Shown here: positions 1-9,209 of the stretch, piece after piece
How positions within the stretch are numbered: the stretch's first letter is position 1
How the letters are laid out: every line of letters starts with the position of its first letter
Origin: Arsukibacterium sp. UBA3155
GTDB taxonomy: Bacteria; Pseudomonadota; Gammaproteobacteria; Enterobacterales; Alteromonadaceae
Reading direction: 5' to 3'
DNA: 64,000 nucleotides
Assembly (NCBI GenBank): GCA_002364615.1
Contig: DEYP01000025.1
Coordinates: 124,001 to 188,000 of the forward strand
Made by a program: the position numbers and the translations under genes
The notes under the pieces: generated by a model
The model's input: only the letters and a program-made list of their open reading frames with translations
Database searches by the model: none
Told to the model about the DNA's origin: nothing

Positions 1-408
<408 letters not shown>

Positions 409-458
409 TTACCGTCACCCAAACTACCCGCAAAGTTAAATCGGTCGCGGCTGCGCTG

Positions 459-2042
459 TTGCTCACCGGCGCCGGGGCGCTGAATACCCTGGCGTTTGCG
501 CCCTTCACTCTGTGGTGGCTGCCTTTTTTCACCCTGGCAATCTTAGTGTTAGTGATCGGTCGGGTCAGCCATTGGCGCCAGGCGCTGTTTGCTGGCTTTT
601 TCTATGGTGTTGGCTGGTTTGGTGTTGGTATTAGCTGGGTGCATGTCAGCATTGATCAGTTTGGCGGTTTACCGCTGATTGCCAGCCTGGGTTTAATGGC
701 CTTGCTGGTGAGCTATCTGGCATTGTTCCCGGCACTTGCGGCGCTGCTTACATACTGGTTTACGCTAAAACGGCACAATGGAAAACGGCTTGCCGCTCTA
801 ACATTTGCCGCGCTTTGGGTTAGCATTGAATGGTTGCGCAGCACCCTGCTCACTGGTTTTCCATGGTTATCTCTGGGCTACAGCCAGACTAGTGCAGGCT
901 TAGCCGACTTTGCACCAATAATTGGCGAAACCGGTATCAGCTTTATCCTGGCAGCCAGCGCGGCAGCATTAGCCCGCCTGTATCAGGGCGGCCCGGTATT
1001 ATCCCGGGTTGGCCCGGCAGTAGTGGCAGGGGTAATTATGCTAAGCGCCCCTTTACTGCAACAGTTCAAAGGCTGGGATTACCAGAGCAACAGCGTCAAT
1101 ATTGTGATGGTGCAAGGCAATATAAAGCAGGATTTACGTTGGCAACCTGAGCAGGAGTGGCCAACCATGCTTAAGTATCTGGACCTGACCCGACCGCATT
1201 TCGCCGAAGCCGATATTGTGATCTGGCCTGAAGCGGCCATACCGCAACTGGAACCGATGGCTGAAGCCTTTCTGGATAACCTGAACAAAGCGGCTTTTTA
1301 TAATGATGCCGCACTGATCACCGGAATACTGGACTATAACCTTTCAACCGAGCAAGCCTGGAACAATTTAATCGTGCTTGGCAAAGACACGGCCGGTGCA
1401 ACGGAAGGCCAATACTTTTATGGCCATGCTAATCGTTTCAGCAAACACCATTTATTGCCCATTGGCGAATTTGTTCCTTTTGAGCAATGGCTGCGTCATC
1501 TGGCACCCATTTTTGATCTACCCATGAGCTCCTTTACCCGCGGCAGTTATGTGCAGCCTAATTTACTGGCGAATGATTATCAGCTGTTAAGTGCCATTTG
1601 CTTTGAAATTGCTTTTCCGCGCCAAATTCGCGCCAACTTTACCACTGACACCGATTTTATTCTGACCGTCAGCAACGATGCCTGGTTTGGAGACAGCATC
1701 GGCCCCCACCAGCACTTGCAAATAGCCCAGATGCGGGCCCGCGAGTTTGGCCGGCCGGTGTTACGTGCAACAAACAATGGCATCACCGCCTCTATTAAGC
1801 CCGACGGCACCATTGCCAAGCGGCTACCTCAGTTTAAAGAGGCCGTACTATCCGATACCCTAACCCTAAGCACTGGCCGTACCTGGTACAGTCGTTTTGG
1901 CGACTGGCCACTGGCTATCATTGTTGGCTTGGTGCTGCTTGGCACCTTAATCAACCTTCGTTTTACCAAACGTCAGCCTGACCCCTCTACTTTAAATCCA
2001 CATTCCACCAACTTGCCTTCATCAGTAAAGCATCAGCGGTAA
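459..2042 (+). CDS. lnt: Apolipoprotein N-acyltransferase (start uncertain, probably upstream near 402-410)
   Basis: Transfers the third acyl chain onto the N-terminal Cys of lipoproteins in the inner membrane. An N-terminal multi-pass membrane half is followed by a nitrilase-like CN-hydrolase domain. Numbered from the TTG at 459, the catalytic triad appears as E258 (VIWPEAAIP), K329 (NRFSKHHLLP) and C381 (SAICFEIAFP). The coordinates use this TTG because it is the first ATG, GTG or TTG in the frame, but it has no Shine-Dalgarno sequence and would remove the segment preceding the first membrane helix. The frame is open back to 399. A GAGGA at 391-395 is followed by ATC-ATA-ATT at 402-410, so a rare start there is plausible. 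Function is secure; the start is not. Confidence 0.93.
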   Translation: MLTGAGALNTLAFAPFTLWWLPFFTLAILVLVIGRVSHWRQALFAGFFYGVGWFGVGISWVHVSIDQFGGLPLIASLGLMALLVSYLALFPALAALLTYWFTLKRHNGKRLAALTFAALWVSIEWLRSTLLTGFPWLSLGYSQTSAGLADFAPIIGETGISFILAASAAALARLYQGGPVLSRVGPAVVAGVIMLSAPLLQQFKGWDYQSNSVNIVMVQGNIKQDLRWQPEQEWPTMLKYLDLTRPHFAEADIVIWPEAAIPQLEPMAEAFLDNLNKAAFYNDAALITGILDYNLSTEQAWNNLIVLGKDTAGATEGQYFYGHANRFSKHHLLPIGEFVPFEQWLRHLAPIFDLPMSSFTRGSYVQPNLLANDYQLLSAICFEIAFPRQIRANFTTDTDFILTVSNDAWFGDSIGPHQHLQIAQMRAREFGRPVLRATNNGITASIKPDGTIAKRLPQFKEAVLSDTLTLSTGRTWYSRFGDWPLAIIVGLVLLGTLINLRFTKRQPDPSTLNPHSTNLPSSVKHQR

Positions 2043-2302
2043 AGCAGCATTATTTACCTTTAAAAGAAACTAACGCTTCTAATTATTACATTTGGTTACA
2101 TTTAAAACATTAACTAATTTCACAATAATTACACTTAACGGCTGTTTTCGGAAAGCTGACTTTTATTCTTTGCTTTACCTGTTTTTTTATGGCAAAACAA
2201 AGTGGTGTTAAACAATAAAGCAATGCGTTAAAGCGCCGACAGAGCGCGACAGATTACAAAAAATCAGCTGCAACGACTGATAAATCCAAAGGAAGTATTT
2301 GA

Positions 2303-3979
2303 ATGAAACTAAATAAATTATCCACTATAGCTACCGCTACTTTGCTGGCAATGGGTGTTACAGCCGCTGCTGCCGCATCTGACAGAGTTATTATCCAGGT
2401 TGATAACAGCAAGAAAGGCGTGGTTAAAGCGCTTGCTAAACAGCTTGGCGGTGAAATTAAAGTTGACGCTGATGGTTTTATCGCCGCGCAGTTTAGCGGC
2501 AAATCGTTAAGTGAAATTAAAGGCCTGTTGAATAACCCACATATTAAGCTGGTTGAAGCCGATGTTCAACGCCACGCTATGGCGCTGTTCAACGATGATG
2601 CCGGTAATCCGGCAACTCAGCAATTAACCCCTTACGCAGTTTATCAGTCGCAGGCCAATCAGGTTGGTTTGAACTTAGGTAATACCAAAAAGGTGTGTGT
2701 CATCGACTCAGGCATTGCCCGTGACACCGGAGAAACCGGTGGTGGCAATAACGATTTCGACTGGTCAAATATTACGGGTACCAGCAATTCCGGCACCGGT
2801 GACTGGTTCCGTGATGGTGGCCCGCACGGTACCCATGTTGCCGGTACAATTGCAGCTGCCGATAATGGTATCGGTGTCATCGGCATGGCACCAGGCAACC
2901 CGATGCATATTATAAAAGTATTTAACGATGCAGGCTGGGGCTATTCCTCTGATTTAGCGTTCGCAGCGCAAAAATGTACTGAAGCTGGTGCCAAGATTAT
3001 CAGTATGAGTTTAGGCGGTGGCGGTGCCAACAGCACTGAAGAAAACGCTTTTAACACCTTTACCAACAATGGTGGTTTAGTACTGGCAGCGGCAGGTAAT
3101 GACGGCAATACCACCCGCTCTTACCCGGCAGGTTATGCTTCGGTAATGATGATCGGTGCTAACGATGCCAATAATAACATTGCTAGTTTTTCGCAGTACC
3201 CTTCATGTACAGTGACGTCTGGTCGTGGCAAAAATGCTACCACCACTACCAATGACGGTTTCTGTGTAGAAGCCTCTGCGGGCGGTGTGGATACCTTATC
3301 AACCTACCCGGCAGGCGGCACTTCAATGGTGACAGCAGTTGCCGACGGTGTTGGTTTTGCTGCAGCTCCTTCTGATAATACAGGTTCTTTGAACAACGCT
3401 ACTTACCATATGGGTACAGCTCAAACTACTGATGCCGGTGCAAACGGTAAAATCTGTACAATTGACCGTGGTGTCGTCTCGTTTGCTGACAAAATTAATA
3501 ACTGTGCAAACTCTGGTGGTATCGGCGCGATTGTAATCAACAACGTTGCTGGTGAAGGCCCGGTTTATATGGATGTTACCGGCGCCGCTAATATCCCGTC
3601 ATACGGTGCAGCTTTAGAATCACGTAGCAACCTGGTAGGTGCTACTAACATTACTATTTCATCGTCAGCTAGCGACTATGGTTATATGAGCGGCACCTCG
3701 ATGGCTACGCCGGCTGTTTCAGGTATTGCGGCGCTTGTATGGTCTAACTTCCCAAGCTGCAGCGGCACTGAAATTCGTAATGCCTTAAAAGCAACGGCAC
3801 AAGATGCGGGCGCAGCGGGCAAGGACGTATACTTCGGCTACGGTATTGTGAAAGCGAAAGCGGCTTATGACTACCTGACAGCGAATGGCTGTACCGGTAG
3901 CGGCACTGGCGGTGGCGGCGGTGGTGGTACTGATCCAGAGCCAGAGCCATGTAAAGGCGGCCCAAGAAAATGTGGTTAA
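2303..3979 (+). CDS. Secreted subtilisin-like serine protease (S8) with inserted PA domain
   Basis: A 558-residue exported protease preceded by GGAAG at 2291-2295. In order: a Sec signal peptide (residues 1-26, ending in an alanine run), an I9-type inhibitory propeptide (about 28-95), and the S8 catalytic domain with D135 (VCVIDSGIA), H175 (PHGTHVAGT), oxyanion N266 (AAAGNDG) and S466 (MSGTSMATP). A protease-associated domain is inserted between N and S (about 355-450, with GKICTIDRG). The C-terminus is a Gly run followed by a Pro/Glu and Cys/Lys tail. No autotransporter or PPC domain is seen. Probably released or surface-located for extracellular proteolysis. It stands alone with its own terminator. 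Confidence 0.93.
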   Translation: MKLNKLSTIATATLLAMGVTAAAAASDRVIIQVDNSKKGVVKALAKQLGGEIKVDADGFIAAQFSGKSLSEIKGLLNNPHIKLVEADVQRHAMALFNDDAGNPATQQLTPYAVYQSQANQVGLNLGNTKKVCVIDSGIARDTGETGGGNNDFDWSNITGTSNSGTGDWFRDGGPHGTHVAGTIAAADNGIGVIGMAPGNPMHIIKVFNDAGWGYSSDLAFAAQKCTEAGAKIISMSLGGGGANSTEENAFNTFTNNGGLVLAAAGNDGNTTRSYPAGYASVMMIGANDANNNIASFSQYPSCTVTSGRGKNATTTTNDGFCVEASAGGVDTLSTYPAGGTSMVTAVADGVGFAAAPSDNTGSLNNATYHMGTAQTTDAGANGKICTIDRGVVSFADKINNCANSGGIGAIVINNVAGEGPVYMDVTGAANIPSYGAALESRSNLVGATNITISSSASDYGYMSGTSMATPAVSGIAALVWSNFPSCSGTEIRNALKATAQDAGAAGKDVYFGYGIVKAKAAYDYLTANGCTGSGTGGGGGGGTDPEPEPCKGGPRKCG

Positions 3980-3999
3980 TTATTTAACCCACTACTACT

Positions 4000-4024
4000 A
4001 GCCGGCATAATGCCGGCTTTTTAT
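4000..4024 (+). terminator. Intrinsic terminator of the S8 protease gene
   Basis: An 8-bp perfect stem, AGCCGGCA / TGCCGGCT, with a three-base loop (TAA) is followed directly by a T-rich run. It lies 20 bases after the protease stop codon. Confidence 0.9.
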
Positions 4025-4193
4025 TAGCGCCAACCTGGCAAGTCTGATAGTTGCACCGCCTCATTCTCTTCAGACAGCTAGCCTGACTAAGCTGCACTGT
4101 TATTTTGCTGTGCTATTACTTTGCTTTGCTCATCGCCAGAAGATCCATTAGACTGAATGATAACGCTGTGTTTCAGGTGAAAATTAACCACTT

Positions 4194-5684
4194 ATGATCG
4201 TTTTCTTCAGGTTAGTGCTGCTGGCATTATTGCTAAGCAACCCACTGTTACTCAGTCACGCCGAAACCGAATTTACCATTGTATACGCTGCTGAAATGGC
4301 AGAAGCGAATCATCCTGAAGCTAATTTTTCGCAACTGGCGACCTTATTACAGCAAGCTCGTCGCAAAAGTACACCCACCTTTTTTCTGTTTGGTGGCAGC
4401 AGTCTTGGCCCCAGCCCGCTTGGCTTTTTTGACCGCGGCGCGCATATAATAGATATTCTTAATAGTTTAGAACCAGACGCGATGGCAGTTTCGCACCGTG
4501 ATTTTGCATTTTTGTCAGAAGAATTGTCACAACGAGCCTATGAGGCCGCCTTCCCCCTGGTGTTAAGCAACCTGTACGACCCGATGACAGAGGGTAATCT
4601 TGATGGCCTGGTAGACAGTATTCTGGTGCAGCAGGGTGACATTAAACTGGGTGTGATTGCGCTGGTCGCACCTTATGTTATTCAGCAATATGCGCTGGAC
4701 AGATTACAGGTCACCCCCGCCGAGCAGGCTATTACCCTGCAGGCAGCAAAACTAAAAGCGCAGGGTGCGAACCTTGTGGTAGTAATGCACACGACCGAAC
4801 TGGATTTTTTACCCGACTTGCTGGCAAAGGGCACTATTAACCTGGCATTTCGCAATAATTATGATGGTAAGCAACTGCTGCCCAACCAGCCCAATATTAT
4901 CCTGCAACAGCAACTGAATCAGGCGGTAATTGTTGAGGCTAAATTAGATACTGATCTCAAGCTGGACAAGCTAAAGACCAGCTACATTGATTTGGCGACG
5001 TTACCAGCAGAGCCGGAGATAGCCAGAAAAATTGCTACGCACACTCAACGTTTGCAATTGTTATTGCAAGAACCCCTGGGACACACCGTGCTAGACTTTA
5101 CCACCCGCCGGGATGACGTGCGTAACAGAGAGAATGCGTTTGCTAATTTTGTGGCCGATACCCTGAGAAACTACACTGATGCACAGCTGGCGTTTATCAA
5201 CAGCGGCACCATCCGTGGGGTGAAAGATTACCCGGCGGGTACCTTGCTTACCCGGGGAGACATTCTGGCTGAACTACCCTTTCGCAATACGCCGGTGCTG
5301 CTGCAACTTAGCGGCCAGGATTTAGTCAGCATTTTTGAACATGGGCTCAGTGGCTTAGATAACCAGCGCGGATTCTTTTTACAGGTCTCCGGTTTTACGC
5401 TGCTTTTTGACAGTACTGCGCCAGCAGGTAACAGGGTTGTCAAACTGTTGGTTAATGGCGACCCCGTTATCAGCGATAAAATGTATAACGTTGCCACAGT
5501 AGAGTATCTGGCCGAGGGCGGTGATGGTTTTGAGATTTTAGAGAAACGCAGCAAACTGAATTTCTTTAACCCCAGCGATCGAAACATTGCAGATATTATT
5601 GCCGCCGCCATTAAAAAGCAGCAGACCATTACTCTGGTAACAGACGGCCGGCTGCACGATATCAGCCAGCAGGCTAAGCCATGA
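4194..5684 (+). CDS. Exported 5'-nucleotidase/UshA-family protein with degenerate catalytic domain
   Basis: A 496-residue protein with a signal peptide (about 1-23, LLLSHA). The C-terminal half is a good 5'-nucleotidase C-terminal domain: ENAFANFVADTLR, then NSGTIRG, and the block around GDILAELPF that contributes nucleotide binding in UshA. The N-terminal metallophosphatase half keeps the family layout but lacks the metal ligands. Where UshA-type proteins have the TNDxHG, GDxxxG and GNHExD motifs, this one reads VYAAEMAEA, LFGGSSLG and VSHRDFAF. It is therefore probably catalytically dead and may bind a nucleotide or act as a periplasmic sensor. Its stop overlaps the start of the next gene (ATGA at 5681-5684), implying coupled translation with a diguanylate cyclase. 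Confidence 0.85.
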   Translation: MIVFFRLVLLALLLSNPLLLSHAETEFTIVYAAEMAEANHPEANFSQLATLLQQARRKSTPTFFLFGGSSLGPSPLGFFDRGAHIIDILNSLEPDAMAVSHRDFAFLSEELSQRAYEAAFPLVLSNLYDPMTEGNLDGLVDSILVQQGDIKLGVIALVAPYVIQQYALDRLQVTPAEQAITLQAAKLKAQGANLVVVMHTTELDFLPDLLAKGTINLAFRNNYDGKQLLPNQPNIILQQQLNQAVIVEAKLDTDLKLDKLKTSYIDLATLPAEPEIARKIATHTQRLQLLLQEPLGHTVLDFTTRRDDVRNRENAFANFVADTLRNYTDAQLAFINSGTIRGVKDYPAGTLLTRGDILAELPFRNTPVLLQLSGQDLVSIFEHGLSGLDNQRGFFLQVSGFTLLFDSTAPAGNRVVKLLVNGDPVISDKMYNVATVEYLAEGGDGFEILEKRSKLNFFNPSDRNIADIIAAAIKKQQTITLVTDGRLHDISQQAKP

Positions 5685-7289
5685 GTTCACCTTCTAAACG
5701 TTATTACTCCAGCGCCAGATTATTATTTGCTTCATTATTACTAAGCCTGCTGCTGTTTATTTTACTGAGTTTGATGTTTTATCATCGTCTGCACCAGGCG
5801 CAGCAAATTGTCAGCAGAGTTGCAGAACAAGGCATTCCTGCGGTACTGGAAGCCAGCCTGGTACACGATAAAGTGAAGGAACTTAATCTGCAATCAGAGC
5901 TATTACGCAATGCAGTCAGCCAGGCAGCAAGGGACAGAGCGTCACAGCAGATACGGCAGATTATTGTTCAGATAAGCAGTCTTGATCATCAGCAATATGT
6001 GCAACACCAGTATCAGCAACAGCGGCTGCAACTGATTGCTGATGAAGCCCGCGCTCTGGACATGCTGATTGCCGAGCGGCTGGTTCTGCAGCAGCAAAGC
6101 CGCAGCTGGCTGGACAAATTAAGTCAACTGCAACAACAGAGTCAGCAATTGAGAGCCAATCAGCCCTGGCTGCTAAGCTATTCAGGGTTACTACGTGATA
6201 TTACCGCCCTGTACAGCATTGACCGCTTATATAACCTGCGCCAAAGTCGTACAGAACTAAATAAGGCGTTGGCAGGCAATAAAATAATGCTTAACCAGTT
6301 AAGCGCCACGGTACAACCAGCCGCACAAGTGCTGTACCAGCAACTGCTGGCTGCATTGATGTCTGAGCAAGGGATCCTGGCGCTACTAGAGGCAGAATTA
6401 AGCAATATTGCCAAAGCCACCGGCAAGGCAAACTTTTTACGCAGTCTGGTGACTGACTACGCCAGCGAAACCGAGCTTAATGCTTATCAGTCCGCGGCGT
6501 CACTGATGCAGTTAAGTCAGCAATCCTCGAATTCACTTGCCCGGCAAAACCGGTTAAGTGCCGCTCTGGCACTGGCCGCTATACTGTTGCTGCTGGCGAT
6601 GATGTTTTATACCCAGAAACGGGTAATTCAGCGTTTAAAATTACTTAATGAAAAAGTGCAGGCTGGCACTGGTTTTACGGATGACGACCGTTTGTTCAGC
6701 AGTAATGATGAAATTGCAGACATTGCCCGTTCTTTTAACCAGTATAGTAATACTGGTTACGGCCCAGCAAACGGCATTAGAACGTCAGTCTTTAACGGAT
6801 GGCCTGACTGGCATCGCCAATCGCCGCCACTTCGACGCCCATTTACACAGCGCCGTGGCAATGGCTAAAAGAATGAAACAGACGCTGGCAGTGATCCTGT
6901 TGGACGTTGACGACTTCAAAGCGTATAACGACAGCTACGGCCATCTTGCCGGTGATGACACCTTAAAAGCGATAGCAAACACCCTGGCAACCACCTTGCA
7001 GCGTCAGGTCGATCTGGTTGCCCGTTATGGTGGAGAAGAATTTGCCTGCGTCCTGCCGAATACCAGCCCGGAGCAAGCATTCATTATGGCGGAACAATTG
7101 CGACTGGAAATATTAGCCTTAATGCTGCCTCACCAGGCCAGTCCAACAGCCGGCTTTGTTACCATTAGCCTGGGTATCGCCAGCCTGAAACTGGGCCAGG
7201 ACATCAGCGATAAAGTCTTGCTGAATCAGGCAGACAAAGCCTTATATCAGGCAAAAAGTCAGGGCCGAAACTGCACCGTCATGTTATAA
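5681..7289 (+). pseudogene. Membrane diguanylate cyclase (HAMP-GGDEF), interrupted by a frameshift
   Basis: The first part (5681 to about 6745) encodes a transmembrane helix at residues 11-33, a Gln-rich periplasmic coiled-coil sensor of about 250 residues, a second helix near 290-310, and the start of a HAMP-like linker (DEIADIARSFNQ). The frame then changes. A complete GGDEF domain follows in the next frame up to 7289, with LTDGLTGIANRRHFD, the active-site GGEEF, and an inhibitory-site RQVD exactly five residues before it. The switch point lies between about 6745 and 6766 and fits one extra base. Without the shift this would be a normal cyclase of about 535 residues making c-di-GMP. Either a recent null allele or a sequencing error. 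Confidence 0.85.
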
Positions 7290-7298
7290 CTTTGGGGC

Positions 7299-9209
7299 TT
7301 AGCGGATCACCTTAACCCCTATTTCCAGTTCGACGCTCTGCTGCAGCTTTTGCTCAATACGCCGTTTTACCCGGTCCATAGTGGCATCGTCCACTGCACT
7401 GCCTGATACCAGGGTCAGGCTGATCCTAAGCGGCGTTCCAGGTCGGACACTCACATCCCGCAGTTTTACTTCTTCCAGCTCTAAGCCATCCAGCTGCTGC
7501 ACTACCTGATGCTCTGCCACCATATGACCAAAGCCAATAGCCAGTGGAATACACAAGATAGCAGCCAGGATCAGGGTGAGTGCCAAACCGCGCTTCGCCC
7601 GGTGAAACGGGCTGTATCCCAGAAACATAAAGGTAATTACGGCGGCTAAAATTATTCCGACCAGGTTAGTCAGAAACAATAAGAAGGCGCCCCAGAACAC
7701 CGTGAAATCGAGCCAACCAAGGCCAATACCGGCCACCGCTAAAGGCGGCACCAGCGCTACCGCTATCGCCACGCCAGCTAAGCTTTTCGCTACCTCTGCC
7801 CGCGCATGGGCATAGGCGCCGGCAATACCGGATATGACCGCTACTCCTAAATCAAGTAAGGTTGGGCTTATTCTTGCCGCTATTTCGCTGTTAATGGTTG
7901 TTAGCGGGATAAACCAGGTCGCTACCATGGCACAGCCCATGGCCAAACCGGTACCGACCGCAATGCTGCGACTGCTGATGAGCATTAAACTCACATCCTG
8001 ACGCAGCGTACCCAGTGCCATTGAGACAATGGGCCCCATTAATGGCGCTAAGATCATCGCGCCAATGATCACCGGAGTAGAGTTAGCAAATAAGCCAAAT
8101 ACGGCCAGTAAGGTCGCCAGCACCATCAGGGTTAAATACGATGAGGACGCCTTTGCGCTCTCGCGCATCGCCATAAATAACTCTTTAAACTCGTCCGTTG
8201 CAGCATGATGGATCCATGGCAGCGGATAGGTCACTAATTCGCTCTTTGCTTTACCGGCAGGCAACGCTTTGGTTCTGACTGCTTCTTTGCTCTCTGTTTC
8301 AGCCTCTTCCAGTGCCAGATAGCGTCCCGGTGCCAGCAGCAATACCCTCGGCTCCACTTTCAAATGCAAGACACTGTTCTTTTCAATTAAACCATCATGG
8401 GTGTAACTGATCAGTTTTGGACTGCTGATCATCAGGCTACGGCTTTTAACATGGCCGACAAAAGACGGGGTGTTATTATTCCAGTAATCGCGTAAAAACA
8501 GCGAAGCAAATAAAAACCTGAGCATTTCAAACACACTTCGTGGTGCCAGTATCAACGCGTGTAACATACCATCGTTAACGCTGGAGTCCGCCACCAGCCG
8601 CCTTGACAATACCGAGCTGCGGCCATGCTCAACCACCACAATCCCCAGTGCGGCGGTATCAACAATTTTTTCTTTATGGGTGGTAATTTTAAAGGCGTTG
8701 AACGTTACCTTGCCAATACCTTTTACCAACCGGACAAACCGTTTAAGCCGCTTCGCCAGAGGCTCAGCCAGTGCTTCTCCCGGAGTTAAGGTTAATGCGT
8801 CACCTATTACCACCGAGTTAAATACCGGTACGTCGTTACATAACAGTAAATCAGCCTCGGTGGCGTTGTTGTTTAAGGCATCGGTTAGCGCCTCTTCCAT
8901 TTTGCCGGCAATGCCAAAGCCATAACGGGCATGTTTCATTTCCGGGTGAGGGAGCAGCGCCAGGGTTAATTGCTGGCGCTGGATTTGCAGTACTAACTCG
9001 CGCAGTAGCTCGTCGCTCAGGTAGCATACTATACGACTACCGGCGATAAACCCGGCAGGCTGTTCAGGATTAAATACCTGAATTTTCAGCGCGGCAAAGC
9101 CCTCTCCTAACCGGGCACGCAATAACGGCAATAACTGCTGCTGTACCCGTTGCTCATCCAGATCGGCGTACAGCACCACAATGGGCTGGTCTGCGCGCGT
9201 GCTATTCAT
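7299..9209 (-). CDS. DUF389 membrane protein with lipid-kinase-like N-terminal region
   Basis: About 636 residues. The second half (about 330-540) is a DUF389 (TIGR00341/TIGR00271-like) multi-pass membrane domain with the typical stretches NSTPVIIGAMILAPLMGPI and a Gly/Ala-rich helix series. The first half contains VNDGMLHALILAP and a later LISYTHDGLIE block resembling the C-terminal part of diacylglycerol/sphingosine kinase-like proteins, but no GGDGT nucleotide-binding motif is seen, so kinase activity is unlikely. Starts further upstream would read deep into the protease gene. The ATG at 9209 gives an 8-base overlap with its stop (ATGAATAG); the ATG at 9221 is an alternative. Role unknown; translation is probably coupled to the protease. 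Confidence 0.8.
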   Translation of the reverse strand: MNSTRADQPIVVLYADLDEQRVQQQLLPLLRARLGEGFAALKIQVFNPEQPAGFIAGSRIVCYLSDELLRELVLQIQRQQLTLALLPHPEMKHARYGFGIAGKMEEALTDALNNNATEADLLLCNDVPVFNSVVIGDALTLTPGEALAEPLAKRLKRFVRLVKGIGKVTFNAFKITTHKEKIVDTAALGIVVVEHGRSSVLSRRLVADSSVNDGMLHALILAPRSVFEMLRFLFASLFLRDYWNNNTPSFVGHVKSRSLMISSPKLISYTHDGLIEKNSVLHLKVEPRVLLLAPGRYLALEEAETESKEAVRTKALPAGKAKSELVTYPLPWIHHAATDEFKELFMAMRESAKASSSYLTLMVLATLLAVFGLFANSTPVIIGAMILAPLMGPIVSMALGTLRQDVSLMLISSRSIAVGTGLAMGCAMVATWFIPLTTINSEIAARISPTLLDLGVAVISGIAGAYAHARAEVAKSLAGVAIAVALVPPLAVAGIGLGWLDFTVFWGAFLLFLTNLVGIILAAVITFMFLGYSPFHRAKRGLALTLILAAILCIPLAIGFGHMVAEHQVVQQLDGLELEEVKLRDVSVRPGTPLRISLTLVSGSAVDDATMDRVKRRIEQKLQQSVELEIGVKVIR

